From Actinomadura harenae (GTDB lineage Bacteria; Actinomycetota; Actinomycetes; Streptosporangiales; Streptosporangiaceae): a stretch of DNA of 64,000 nt. Positions 53,065 to 61,981 of the stretch are shown here, in pieces. Under the pieces are notes generated by a model, which worked only from the letters and a program-made list of their open reading frames with translations, was not told where the DNA came from and did no database searches. Made by a program: the position numbers and the translations under genes. How positions within the stretch are numbered: position 1 is the first letter of the stretch; each line of letters opens with the position of its first letter. The stretch covers positions 18,228 through 82,227 of the forward strand of contig NZ_RFFG01000036.1 of NCBI RefSeq assembly GCF_003696215.1. Reading direction: 5' to 3'.

Positions 53065-53253
53065 TCAGTTTGCGCCCTGGCAGGGCGGCGGGACGTAGCA
53101 TGCGCCGCAGCCGCCGCAGCCAGCGCAGGTCCTGTACTCGAAGGAGCTGTCCCTGCCCGTCGCGGTGGCGTCGATTGCCTGCTCGGTGCTGGCCGCCCGG
53201 ACGTCGAGCGGCCCGACGGGCAGGGTGTTGAGCTGGCTGGCGAGTTCGATCAT
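53065..53253 (-). CDS. TOMM precursor peptide
   Basis: 62 aa from ATG 53253; the AAGGAG site lies inside the last codons of the upstream dehydrogenase gene, 6 bases gap. The leader (about residues 1-42) starts MIELASQLNTLPVGPLDVRA. The core is CAGCGGCGACYVPPPC plus QGAN: four Cys spaced by exactly two residues (C-x-x repeats), then Tyr, three Pro and a fifth Cys. These Cys are the expected substrates of the YcaO enzyme and should become thiazol(in)es. Cys-x-x repeats recall heterocycloanthracin-type peptides. No double-Gly cleavage site is evident. Confidence 0.88.
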   Translation of the reverse strand: MIELASQLNTLPVGPLDVRAASTEQAIDATATGRDSSFEYRTCAGCGGCGACYVPPPCQGAN

Positions 53254-53259
53254 GACGAT

Positions 53260-54765
53260 TCACTCCTTGATGTGTGGTTCTTGTTCGTGGACTGGAAGGG
53301 TTGCGCCCCTTTCCGGTCCGGCTGGCGCGGGAAGCGCCGGCTCGTTTGTGCGGGGGTGGCCGATGAGCAGAAAGCTCAAGGGCCGCCAGGGGGTGCCTTG
53401 CAGGCCGAGTACCGCGCCGGTTGAGGGGTTGGCGGCGTCGGAGTGGATGCGGCTGGTCAGGCCGAGCACGGCGGCTGCCAGGGCGGCCCGGTGGGTGACC
53501 ATGCCGGTCTCGGTTTGCTGGAGGCGGTAGGCGACGTCGCCGCAGTGGGTCGCCTCGGTGAGCGGGGCGCCGACGGGGATGAGGGCGGCGGTGGCGTTGC
53601 GCAGGGCGTGGCGGGTGTTGGCGGCCAGCGGCGTCTGGTCCGGGACGGCTGGGCCGCTGCCGGTAAGCAGGAGCCGGGTCGGGTCATAGCGGTAGGCGCC
53701 GGGAGGGATGCCGGTGACGTTCCAGATCAGGACGTACAGGCCCGTGGTGGTTCGGCCGCTGGGGCGGGCGCTGGTCAGGATCTGCGTCAGGTCGGTAGCG
53801 GTGATGGGGCGTGGCTGGTAGCCGTTGAGCGGGGATGCCCGGCGGCCGATGCCGTGTGTCAGGTCCACGGCGGCGACCGGTGGCAGGGGTATGACCGGTC
53901 CGCCAGGCACCGGCGGGTCCTGGCCGGTCGGCGGCGAGAGCGGCCGACCCGCCACCTGCCTGCCAGAGACGGTGTGCAGCTCGGCCAGGTGCGGTAGAAG
54001 GCGGGTGACAGGCACCGGCAGATCGACGGCCTGGGCAGTGCTGAGGTGAGCCTGCGTGGTGGTCAGCAACTGGACAGGGGCCGCTGTGCCAGCTGTCGCT
54101 GCGGAGTCGCCGGTGGCGATGGTGAGAGCTGCAAGGGCGCCTTCGGCCCTCGGGTCGAGTCCCAGCAGTGTGTCGGCCCGTTCAGTGTCGAGGTCGAGAT
54201 GGAGTGCGGAGCGCAGGCGAAGCTGGTCGGCCAGGGTGAGTGCCTGGGCGCACAGGGCGCCGGTTTCCTGGCACTGAAGGCGGTAGGCGAAGTCGCGGTA
54301 TTTGAAGCCGTTGCGCCAGAAGACAGCGGTGAGTATCAGAGCCGCGTCCACTGTCCCGCCTTGGGGGAGCAGCGCGCTGCGATGGTCGCCGCCGCGGACG
54401 GTCTCCAGCGCGTGGTGGACCGTGTCGTAATGGTGGATGGCCGTCTCGTCGGCCAGGTACGCCTCGATCGGGTACAGGGCGCCACCGGAGGCCACCGGGC
54501 GGCCGACCCGCACGGAGCGGGGGCCGGGGAGGAACCTGCCCGCTTCGTCGGCCGGATAGCTCCAGGACACGCGGGTCAGGCCGAGCAGGCCGCGCAGCAG
54601 GTCGTCTTTCCAGCTCTGCGGCCCGGCCGTGGGCAGGGCGGTGCGGGTGGTGCCCCGGTACCGCTTGTAACGGGGTGGGGCCGAGTCCCAGTCGATGGGC
54701 TCCGGCTTGCGGTGGTCGATGGCCGCCAGGAAGCGGCGGGTGGCGTCACCGTAGGTGTCGGTCAT
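53260..54765 (-). CDS. SagB-type dehydrogenase with two nitroreductase-like domains
   Basis: 501 aa from ATG 54765; an upstream ATG at 54825 overlaps the YcaO stop (ATGA) and would add 20 residues. FMN-dependent azoline oxidase family. The first domain has SVRVGRPVASGGALYPIEAY and FKYRDFAYRLQCQETGALCA. The second has LTQILTSARPSGRTTTGLYV, PGAYRYDPTRLLL, VAYRLQQTETGMVTHRAALA and ends LGLQGTPWRPLSFLLIGHP. It oxidises thiazolines/oxazolines made by YcaO to the aromatic azoles. It lies directly upstream of the precursor gene, which shares its ribosome site region. Confidence 0.9.
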   Translation of the reverse strand: MTDTYGDATRRFLAAIDHRKPEPIDWDSAPPRYKRYRGTTRTALPTAGPQSWKDDLLRGLLGLTRVSWSYPADEAGRFLPGPRSVRVGRPVASGGALYPIEAYLADETAIHHYDTVHHALETVRGGDHRSALLPQGGTVDAALILTAVFWRNGFKYRDFAYRLQCQETGALCAQALTLADQLRLRSALHLDLDTERADTLLGLDPRAEGALAALTIATGDSAATAGTAAPVQLLTTTQAHLSTAQAVDLPVPVTRLLPHLAELHTVSGRQVAGRPLSPPTGQDPPVPGGPVIPLPPVAAVDLTHGIGRRASPLNGYQPRPITATDLTQILTSARPSGRTTTGLYVLIWNVTGIPPGAYRYDPTRLLLTGSGPAVPDQTPLAANTRHALRNATAALIPVGAPLTEATHCGDVAYRLQQTETGMVTHRAALAAAVLGLTSRIHSDAANPSTGAVLGLQGTPWRPLSFLLIGHPRTNEPALPAPAGPERGATLPVHEQEPHIKE

Positions 54766-54821
54766 CTCCTCCGCCTTCCTCAGTCCGTCCTTGCCGGCTG
54801 CTGGATGGTGAACTGGAGGGC

Positions 54822-56759
54822 TCATGGGAACGGGTGAGGGTGCGGGTTGAGCTCGTCGGGGCGCAGGTCGCGGTCGCGGTGGCCGAGCAGGCGGGGCACG
54901 GTCAGCAGGCGGGGCAGGTCGTGGGTGCGGCGGTAGCGGTGGCCGAACGTCACCGACGCGGTGCCGGGGACGATGACCTTGGCGCTGGCCAGCCCCCCGG
55001 CTTTGAGGTCGGGGCAGGTGGTGTCGACGGCGATCACGTCCAGGCCGGTGGACAGGTAGCGGCCGACCAGCTCGGCCAGATCGTCGGCGAGGTCCTGGTG
55101 GGACGGCCACGGTTCGACGAGCTCGGCCAGCGGCCGCCCCGGCTCGTCGACGGGAAGGAACGCCAAGCGCGGCCACGCGTCCCGATGCCCGTACAGGGTG
55201 CTGTGCTCTTCCATCGTTCGTACCTGGTCGCCATCACGGAGCATGGCCTCCACGATGCGGTCCCGCGATGCGGCATCGTCTGACCGAGGTGCGTGCCCGG
55301 TATCGGCGGTGGGAAGGAAGCCGAGGAGCTCTGCCAGCGCCGAGCGCAGCGCCTGTTCGGGATCAGCGTGGGCGCCGGCAGAGCAGAGAGCGTGCGGACG
55401 GGACTGTTCGCCTGCGCGGCCCACGGCGCTGTCGACCGCCATGACCCAGAAGGCGGGCACGCGCTGTTCCATCGGCATCGCGAACGCCATGACCTCGTAT
55501 CCGAGGGTCTGCCGGATCTGCGCGACGGTCAACGGGATCCGCCGGTCGGCCGTCGAGCTCAGGTCGACCTTGGGCACGGGCAGTCGGCCGTACCAGGTCA
55601 TCAGGAACGCGTCGCGTTCGGCAACCTCCAGCAGGCCGTACAGGATCGCCTCATTCAGGGAACTGCCCAGGGCTGCACCGTTGGAGCACTCGTACACCCA
55701 CCTGGGTTCGACCGGGGCCCTCATGCCGTAGTAGGCGTAGGTGACCGGAACCAGCAGAGGACGGGCAGCGGCGAAGGAGTAGCCCCACACCCAGCCGACC
55801 TGCTGCTCCGGGTCGAACCGGGTGTAGCGGAAGCCGGGCTGGTCGTACCAGTGGTCGGGATACAGGCCGAGCGAGTACGGGTCCAATGCGTGGTCGGCGA
55901 TGTCGGCGTAGGCGGCGCGCACGGTGCCCCGGCCGCACAGACGGGAACCAGCGTGGCGTTCCAGAGCCTCGGCAATCGCGGTCAGGCGAGCCGCACGCGC
56001 GTTGCGGGCGTGGCCATAGCCGTGTCGGCTGGCATCGCCCTCGTGTCCCGGGGCGAGCCGGGCCACCGCCCAGGGAAGCAGACCGTCAAGGCTCGTCGCC
56101 ACCGAGCCGATCAGCCCGGTCTCGGCATCCACGTAGGTCGATTCCAACCCCTCGCTCAGAGTTCCGGTCCGCAGCCGCAACGGATCGGGCTTCGTCGCGC
56201 GCGCGGCCGCCATCTGCACGGGAACTTCTTGGGCGGGTGGCGCGCAGTCGGGGCAGCGCGGGTCAGGCAGCAGCCGGTGGCGGGTGACAGCGCCTGTGTC
56301 CGCCGACACCTTCAACACGCTGCCCCGGGTGCGAGCGAACCCGGACTCCAGTTCGTGGCATACCAGCGCGGCGGCCAGATCCGCGATCAGTGGCAACAGC
56401 GGCAGGCCGCGACGGCGGTCGCCGTCGCGGCGGTCGTCGGGGCGCTCGAGCAGGGCGCGCCGGGCCGCCGCCAGCGGACGGTTGGCGTCCTGGCGCCCGC
56501 TCAAGCAGGTCGGGCAGCCGGGACGGGACGGTTCGACCGCCGGGCCGACGAAGACCGCCCCGCCCTCCCTTCGCACCGGCAGCCAGGACGTGCCGCCTTC
56601 CCATGCCTTGTCGTAGGGGCTGGTGTCGTCGCCGTCGGTGGCCACCACCCGGACGTCGGGCGGTACCGGCATCCGGCGCAGCGCGTCATGCAGCGTCCCA
56701 GATCCCAGCAAGCCGCCGGTCAGACGGTCGGGCGAGCCCTCCAGAAGGCGTTCAGGCAT
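54822..56759 (-). CDS. YcaO cyclodehydratase (TOMM)
   Basis: 645 aa. It forms azolines on Cys/Ser/Thr of the precursor with ATP. The N-terminal region holds two CxxC pairs (GCPTCLSGRQ, RCPDCAPP) that probably bind zinc. The YcaO ATPase domain is in the second half: AARLTAIAEALERHAGSRLC, YECSNGAALGSSLNEAILYG, LLEVAERDAFLMTWY, AHADPEQALRSALAELLG. The C-terminus NPHPHPFP is the Pro-rich tail needed for catalysis in TOMM YcaO enzymes. It overlaps the preceding gene by 8 bases. Confidence 0.93.
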   Translation of the reverse strand: MPERLLEGSPDRLTGGLLGSGTLHDALRRMPVPPDVRVVATDGDDTSPYDKAWEGGTSWLPVRREGGAVFVGPAVEPSRPGCPTCLSGRQDANRPLAAARRALLERPDDRRDGDRRRGLPLLPLIADLAAALVCHELESGFARTRGSVLKVSADTGAVTRHRLLPDPRCPDCAPPAQEVPVQMAAARATKPDPLRLRTGTLSEGLESTYVDAETGLIGSVATSLDGLLPWAVARLAPGHEGDASRHGYGHARNARAARLTAIAEALERHAGSRLCGRGTVRAAYADIADHALDPYSLGLYPDHWYDQPGFRYTRFDPEQQVGWVWGYSFAAARPLLVPVTYAYYGMRAPVEPRWVYECSNGAALGSSLNEAILYGLLEVAERDAFLMTWYGRLPVPKVDLSSTADRRIPLTVAQIRQTLGYEVMAFAMPMEQRVPAFWVMAVDSAVGRAGEQSRPHALCSAGAHADPEQALRSALAELLGFLPTADTGHAPRSDDAASRDRIVEAMLRDGDQVRTMEEHSTLYGHRDAWPRLAFLPVDEPGRPLAELVEPWPSHQDLADDLAELVGRYLSTGLDVIAVDTTCPDLKAGGLASAKVIVPGTASVTFGHRYRRTHDLPRLLTVPRLLGHRDRDLRPDELNPHPHPFP

Positions 56760-58632
56760 GATCGATCACCACCTGCGCCACGAACGGCAGCAACCGCGCC
56801 ACCTCGGCGTCATGGGCGAGCGGGGACACGACCGGTTTGCGTCCAGCGCGGTTGAGTGCTTCGGTCATCGCCTCGGCGAACCGCTCGGCGTCCGCTTCGC
56901 CGGAGCCCTCGTCCCCGGTGTCCTCGGGCCAGCGGACCGGTGGGTCGGCGTACCACGGCTGCCGCTCGGTACGAGCCTGCCAAGCCAGCAACGCCCGCTC
57001 CAACGCTCCGCGCATCGCCGCCACCGGACTGGCCGCGCAGACGGGCGCCGCGTATCGGATCGTGTCCGGAGCGCCCCCGTTGGATCTGGCCGGGATGGTC
57101 GCGGTCCCGACCAGGTACGCGGGCAGGCCGAGCGCGCCGGTCAGGTCGCGGATCTCCACCTGTTCACCGGCTGCCTCCAGCAACGCCACCAACTGCGCCA
57201 CCGGTGCGTCCGGCAGGGCGACGGTCACGGGGAAGTCGTTCGGGGCATGTTCGCGTAGGAGCTCCTGGCCGTGCTGGGCGAGCGCGGCCGCTACGGCCTG
57301 CGGCCACGACAACCCGGCCGCGACCCCGACCGGCGCGATGTACGGGGCCGCCGCCTGCCGTCCCCCTGCCAGCGCCTGGTAGGTCGCCAGTCCCGCCAGG
57401 GCCGCCCGCAGGCGCGCGGTCCTGGCGGTGCCGCCCCACCCGATCACCGACGGCGGGGCCGACCATGGCGGCAACGCCCCCAGCGGATCGGACACGGTCG
57501 CCCGGCACACCGCCAACGGCGTCTGCGCCAGGTCACCGGTGTCCAGGACACCCAGCACCCCGGTACGGGCATCGACGTAATCGGATACCCGCGCCAGCAG
57601 CTCATCGGCCGCGAGCAATGGCAGCGAAGCAACATCCAGACCCGTGTTGCGGGGACCCGAGTAGGGGTAGACATGGCGCTGGTTGGTGTCGAGCGAGCGC
57701 AGGTCGATCCGGGTCACCACCGAAGCCACCGCCGCGCGTGGCGGATCTGAAGCCGTCGGTTCCGCCGGCGGATCCGTCATCCCGGTGAGGTACTCGAAAC
57801 ATGACAACGCGACCTGCGAGGCCAGGACCGCCGGCACCGCGCCGGTCAACCAGTCTTCGCCGGCCGGTTCCCGGTGCGGCATGGGGTCCGGTAGCCCGCT
57901 GATCCGCCGCCAGGACGACGTGCTGTCCGCCGCTGCGACCGGCGTCACCCAAGCCTCGTCCGGGCGCACCCACACCTGCCCCAAGGCCACACCGTGCTCG
58001 GCGCACGCCGACGCCATCGACGTCAGGTCCTCGATGCCGTCCCCGTCGTGCACCTGAAGCACCACATCGGCGTCCTCCCACGGCCGCTCGGGGCCACCGG
58101 CATGCACCGTCTGGTCCGGGTCCCGGCGGGCGTCCGCCACCGCCGCGACCAGATCCACCGGCACCTCGCCAAGGTCGGTCACCCGTACGCTTCGCCAGCC
58201 GCTGTTCAGGCCCGCCTGCAGCAGTGCCTCGAGCACGGGCCCCGAACCGATCAGCGAGATCCGCGCCTGCCGCAGGCGCTCGAAGCACCGTTCGGCCGAG
58301 TCGAATCCGTACCGGATGAAGGCGATCTCCGCCGCATAGGTTTCCCGCTCGGCCGCGCTCAGGCCGTGCGGTTCCTCGACGCGGGCGTCCACCACGAACC
58401 GGTGTTCCGCCAGCGCCCCCACCAGCTGCTTCACCAACACCTGCCGGTCCGGCGACAGCGGACCGGTCAGCTCCTGAAGGGTGTGCTCTCCGGTCAGGAG
58501 CGGCGCCAGGCGCGACAGCCATGCGTACCCGTGCTCACCCTCGATCGTGCAGGCGCCCCGATCGCACTCCAGGTACACGCCCCCGTCGCACTCCACGAAA
58601 CGCACATCGTCCAGCAAACGCGGCCGCATCAT
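56752..58632 (-). CDS. TOMM leader-peptide-binding / E1-like partner protein
   Basis: 626 aa. The N-terminal 90 residues form a PqqD/RRE-like region (VRFVECDGGVYLECDRGACT, LQELTGPLSPDRQVLVKQLV), expected to bind the precursor leader. Then an E1/ThiF-like Rossmann part that is degenerate (RQARISLIGSGPVLEALLQA), and a long C-terminal part (VVTRIDLRSLDTNQRHVYPY, PLAVCRATVSDPLGALPPWS). The order matches the ocin-ThiF-like TOMM scaffold proteins that deliver precursor to YcaO. Their ATP site is usually inactive. First large gene of the TOMM operon. Confidence 0.82.
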   Translation of the reverse strand: MMRPRLLDDVRFVECDGGVYLECDRGACTIEGEHGYAWLSRLAPLLTGEHTLQELTGPLSPDRQVLVKQLVGALAEHRFVVDARVEEPHGLSAAERETYAAEIAFIRYGFDSAERCFERLRQARISLIGSGPVLEALLQAGLNSGWRSVRVTDLGEVPVDLVAAVADARRDPDQTVHAGGPERPWEDADVVLQVHDGDGIEDLTSMASACAEHGVALGQVWVRPDEAWVTPVAAADSTSSWRRISGLPDPMPHREPAGEDWLTGAVPAVLASQVALSCFEYLTGMTDPPAEPTASDPPRAAVASVVTRIDLRSLDTNQRHVYPYSGPRNTGLDVASLPLLAADELLARVSDYVDARTGVLGVLDTGDLAQTPLAVCRATVSDPLGALPPWSAPPSVIGWGGTARTARLRAALAGLATYQALAGGRQAAAPYIAPVGVAAGLSWPQAVAAALAQHGQELLREHAPNDFPVTVALPDAPVAQLVALLEAAGEQVEIRDLTGALGLPAYLVGTATIPARSNGGAPDTIRYAAPVCAASPVAAMRGALERALLAWQARTERQPWYADPPVRWPEDTGDEGSGEADAERFAEAMTEALNRAGRKPVVSPLAHDAEVARLLPFVAQVVIDHA

Positions 58633-58688
58633 CCCTCACCCCAACGTCCTCAAACAGCACCGTGACGACGACACCCGGCCTCTGGCAC

Positions 58689-58814
58689 TCACCAGTCCTC
58701 ACCGGCGGACTGGCAGACCACCTCCCCGGAACCCTCATCGAGTTCCCGGACGCGCAAGAGGCACGTGGCTGCGGCGTGCGGGGTGGCGACGGTCGCCGCT
58801 CGAGTCGTGATCAT
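58689..58814 (-). CDS. 41-aa small protein at the head of the TOMM operon
   Basis: ATG 58814 lies seven bases after CGAGGAG, a strong ribosome site. The peptide starts MITTRAATVATPHAAATCLL and continues RVRELDEGSGEVVCQSAGED, ending in Trp. It has two Cys separated by 15 residues. It lies 56 bases before the leader-binding protein gene in the same direction. It could be a second precursor, a leader peptide or a small partner protein; the sequence does not show the C-x-x repeats of the clear precursor. Confidence 0.55.
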   Translation of the reverse strand: MITTRAATVATPHAAATCLLRVRELDEGSGEVVCQSAGEDW

Positions 58815-59448
58815 GAGTGTTCTCCTCGGTTGAGAACCCGTTGGCCAGACCCCACCAGCCATCACTTCATGTCATCAAGCCGCTACGTTCTGCGACAGTC
58901 GCCTGTTGGGGCGGGAAACCTTCCGGGTTCGGTGCCTGACCTGTGGGGCCGGTTACCTGGGCGGCCTCGACAGCGGGCGCGGTCTGGATGGTAAAGAACG
59001 CGCAGACCCGGAGGGTGGCCTGGCCTGCTTCGGCTCGTCGCCCTCTTGCTCAGGTTTGCGCCGGACTTGTGACAGAAGCCGCCTGCTATGTAACAGTCAT
59101 CCCGAATTGGACGGTCGCCCAAGCGTTCGCCGAACGGCCTGCCACTGAGCCCTTTTTTCGTGCGCCCAGCAGAACGGGAGGTGATGCCGGTGGGCCGGTC
59201 TCGGCGGACGGGCGCCACGTCCTCGCCGCAGAACACCAGTGCTCCGGTGCGGATCTTCACGCGGGAGGAGGCTGCGGGCTCGGCCACGCAGGCGGTATGC
59301 CTGCGAAGGTGCCTCTGGCACGGGCATCTGACAGAACCGGCGGCAGGCTCGACGGGGTGGGCCACCAGGGAGTGGACCAGGTCAGGCCGTCCTGGCGGGA
59401 TGTTCGTCGGCGCCACCTCCGCCGACCGGCACCGGGCGGCCACCGGTT
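58815..59448. other. Gap between the TOMM operon and the LCM methyltransferase
   Basis: 634 bases. It should include the TOMM operon promoter near 58820-58900. Otherwise only short Arg/Pro-rich frames are visible; none has a ribosome site or a recognisable domain. Confidence 0.5.
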
Positions 59449-60255
59449 TCAGAAGGTGAAGCGGTAGTCCGCTGAGGCGTTGCGGAGGGCGGGGACGGTG
59501 TTCATCAGGTCGTAGAGGAGGCGGTAGCGGCGTAGTGGGATGCGGTCGCGGTGTTCGGTGATGGGGACCTGTTCGGCGAGGGTGAGGCGGGGGTTCATGC
59601 GTTCGACGTCGTGTCCGTCTCGCACTCCCCAGCGGAACAGCCGGCCCATGCGGGCGGTCCAGGGTGCCAGGCCGTCGAAGAGCAGTTCGCCCGTGGGGAA
59701 GTGGTCGGTGAGCCGGCGCAGCAGGCGCTGGACTTCGGTGGCGGTCAGGTAGGGGAACAGCCCCTCGGCGACGATGAGGACGGGCCGGTCGGCGGGGATC
59801 TGGTCGAGCCAGCCGTCGTCGGTGACGGACGCGCCGACCAGCCGGTAGTGGCCCTGCTCGGGGTAGAGGCGGCGGCGCAGGCCGATGACCGTGGGGACGT
59901 CGAGGTCGAACCAGTGCAGGGTGCCCTGCGGGTCGAGGCGGAGCATGCGGCTGTCGAGGCCGCAGCCGAGGTGCAGGACGGTCGCGGCCGGGTGGCGGGT
60001 GAGGAATCCGGTGCACCAGTCGTCGAGCTGGCGTGCCCGCAGCGCGACGAGGAACTGGTTGCCGTTGGGGCGGAGGCGGCGTTTCAGGGGCGCGAAGTCG
60101 TAGTCGATGCGTTCGAGGGCCTCTGCCGCGTAGCGGTCGCCGAGGATGGGGTGGGGGAGGCGGTTCTCCCAGGCCCGCAGGTAGAGGGTGCCGAGGAGCG
60201 TCCAGGACACGCCCTCGCCGGAGAGGGCGCTGAAGTCGATCTTCCCGCTGTCCAT
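59449..60255 (-). CDS. Leucine-carboxyl-methyltransferase-family (LCM) SAM methyltransferase
   Basis: 268 aa, GGAG before ATG 60255. PF04072-type features: AAEALERIDYDFAPLKRRLR, VLHLGCGLDSRMLRLD (SAM loop), LHWFDLDVPTVIGLRRRLYP, VLIVAEGLFPYLTATEVQRL, LRRLTDHFPTGELLFDGL. These are the LCM blocks for O-methylation of carboxyl or hydroxyl groups; the family is common in polyketide and peptide pathways. It is on the same strand as the TOMM genes but 634 bases upstream, so pathway membership is plausible, not certain. Confidence 0.9.
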   Translation of the reverse strand: MDSGKIDFSALSGEGVSWTLLGTLYLRAWENRLPHPILGDRYAAEALERIDYDFAPLKRRLRPNGNQFLVALRARQLDDWCTGFLTRHPAATVLHLGCGLDSRMLRLDPQGTLHWFDLDVPTVIGLRRRLYPEQGHYRLVGASVTDDGWLDQIPADRPVLIVAEGLFPYLTATEVQRLLRRLTDHFPTGELLFDGLAPWTARMGRLFRWGVRDGHDVERMNPRLTLAEQVPITEHRDRIPLRRYRLLYDLMNTVPALRNASADYRFTF

Positions 60256-60373
60256 CGCGCTCCGCTCGTCACCGGTCCCGTCCCTGGACCACCTACCCCG
60301 GGTGCCCGGTTCCGCACTTGAGCGAGAGCGTCTTGATGATCTCCATTGTCGAGGTGGGCGACCCGGGACGGAC

Positions 60374-60397
60374 GTCCGCCCGCCCCGAGGGGCGGAC
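60374..60397 (-). terminator. Hairpin terminator after the aminomutase gene
   Basis: GTCCGCCC at 60374-60381 pairs with 60390-60397, just beyond the stop of the minus-strand aminomutase gene (60415). Moderate stem, no T-tract. Confidence 0.55.
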
Positions 60398-60414
60398 GGC
60401 CGTGACGCGGCGGG

Positions 60415-61842
60415 TCAGGCGTGGTCGGCGGCGGCCTGGCCGGTGCTCATGTCCTTCGCCTCCTTCTCGGCGATGTCGCGCCACCAGGCGCGGCCGGACT
60501 CGGGCAGGGTGTAGATCGGGTCGTAGTACTCGTACCGGTTGTTGAGGGCCTCGGGGTCGGTGAGCTCGATCCCGGTGCGGTAGTTCTTCGTCCAGTAGGA
60601 GATGCCGCGGTCGCGGTCGTACTCGGCGAGCTGGTGGACCCAGCGCTTGCCGACGTAGGGGACGTCGCAGACGATGCGCGGCGTGGCGAAGCCGGGCAGG
60701 TAGCCCATGATCGCGTGCTGGAGGGCCTGGGCCTCCCAGACGGCGAGCCGCCAGTGCTCGGATCCGGGGATCATGTCGCACATGTAGAAGTAGTAGGGCA
60801 TGATGCCGGCCTCGTCGAGCAGGGAGAACGACAGGTCGAGCAGGGCCTCGGGCGAGTCGTTGACCCCGCGCAGCAGGACGCCCTGGTTGCGGACGTCGCG
60901 GATGCCGGTGTCGAGCATGGCGCGGGCGGCGCGGGCGACGAGCGGGGTGACCGAGCTCGCGGCGTTGACGTGGGTGTGGATGGCGATCTGGACGCCGCGC
61001 TGGTTGGCCTTGGTCGCGAGCCGTTCCATGCCGGCGCGGATCTCGTCCTGGAGCCAGTGCTGCGGGAGGCCCATGAGGGCCTTGGTGGCCAGGCGGATGT
61101 CGCGGACGTTGTCGATGTCGAGCAGGGCGTCGACGAAGGACTCCAGGCGTGGCCAGGGGAGGTTGGCGACGTCGCCGCCGGACACGACGACGTCCCGGAC
61201 GCCGGGGGTGCGGCGGAGGTAGTCGAGCATGGCGGCGTGCCGGTCCGGGGGCTTGATGGTGAAGCGGTGCTTGTCGACGGCGGGGGTGGAGTTGCCGACC
61301 AGGTCCATGCGGGTGCAGTGGCCGCAGTACTGCGGGCAGGTGGACAGGAGTTCGGCGAGGACCTTGGTCGGGTAGCGGTGGGTGAGTCCCTCGACGGCCC
61401 ACATCTCGGCCTCGTGGAGGGAGTCGCGGGTGGAGTAGGGGTGGGAGGCCCAGTCGGTGCGGCGGTCGGAGAAGACCGGGAGCATGTACTGGCGCACGGG
61501 GTCGGCGTAGAACGCCTCGGTGGAGGAGGTGTCCATGGTGTTGAGCATCTGCGGCGGGAGCAGCATGGACATGGTGGCGCGTTCGCGCTGGTCGCGTTCG
61601 AGGTCGGCGTAGAACGACTCGTCGAGCAGGTCGCCCATGACGGTGCGGAGCTGCCGGACGTTCTTGACGCAGTGGGCGCGCTGCCACTGGGCGGACTCCC
61701 AGTCGGCGGTGGTGATGTCGCGCCATCCGGGGAGGCGCCGCCAGTCGGGTTCCGTCAGGGGCCTGCGCCGGTAGACGTAGGGCTGACCGGCGGGTTCGGC
61801 CGGTGCGTGGCCGGCGGTGTCGGGACGCAGGGCGGTGGTCAT
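60415..61842 (-). CDS. kamA: Lysine 2,3-aminomutase
   Basis: 475 aa from ATG 61842 (GGAAGAAGG upstream). Radical SAM/PLP enzyme converting L-lysine to beta-lysine. Radical SAM motif STCPQYCGHCTRMDLVGN (about residue 165), SGGD motif in VRDVVVSGGDVANLPWPRLE, PLP Lys probably in the C-terminal part near PYVGKRWVHQ. The N-terminus matches the family (WRDITTADWESAQWQRAHCV). It is divergent from the 3,5-diaminohexanoate dehydrogenase gene, so the two should act in the lysine fermentation-type pathway (lysine, beta-lysine, 3,5-diaminohexanoate). Confidence 0.93.
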   Translation of the reverse strand: MTTALRPDTAGHAPAEPAGQPYVYRRRPLTEPDWRRLPGWRDITTADWESAQWQRAHCVKNVRQLRTVMGDLLDESFYADLERDQRERATMSMLLPPQMLNTMDTSSTEAFYADPVRQYMLPVFSDRRTDWASHPYSTRDSLHEAEMWAVEGLTHRYPTKVLAELLSTCPQYCGHCTRMDLVGNSTPAVDKHRFTIKPPDRHAAMLDYLRRTPGVRDVVVSGGDVANLPWPRLESFVDALLDIDNVRDIRLATKALMGLPQHWLQDEIRAGMERLATKANQRGVQIAIHTHVNAASSVTPLVARAARAMLDTGIRDVRNQGVLLRGVNDSPEALLDLSFSLLDEAGIMPYYFYMCDMIPGSEHWRLAVWEAQALQHAIMGYLPGFATPRIVCDVPYVGKRWVHQLAEYDRDRGISYWTKNYRTGIELTDPEALNNRYEYYDPIYTLPESGRAWWRDIAEKEAKDMSTGQAAADHA

Positions 61843-61981
61843 CGTTGACCTTCTTCCTCGCGATGCGATGTGATCGCGTGAAAGTCTTGTATAAGTACGG
61901 CGATACGGGAAGACTTCCGCGTGAAGTAGTGATACCCCGGATATCTTTCGGGACTCATCTGGGGCTGTGCGGGAGGTGGCT
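61843..61981. promoter_or_regulatory. Divergent promoter region of the lysine catabolism genes
   Basis: 139 bases, clearly lower in GC than both genes. Palindromes: GCGAT-GTG-ATCGC at 61865-61877 and GGAAG-A-CTTCC at 61908-61918, either of which could be an operator. The AT-rich core CTTGTATAAGTACGG lies between them. Confidence 0.6.

Noticed and set aside
58883..60016. A 377-aa minus-strand open frame upstream of the TOMM operon.
   Set aside because: It overlaps the LCM methyltransferase in another frame and is Pro/His/Arg-rich without a ribosome site or domain.
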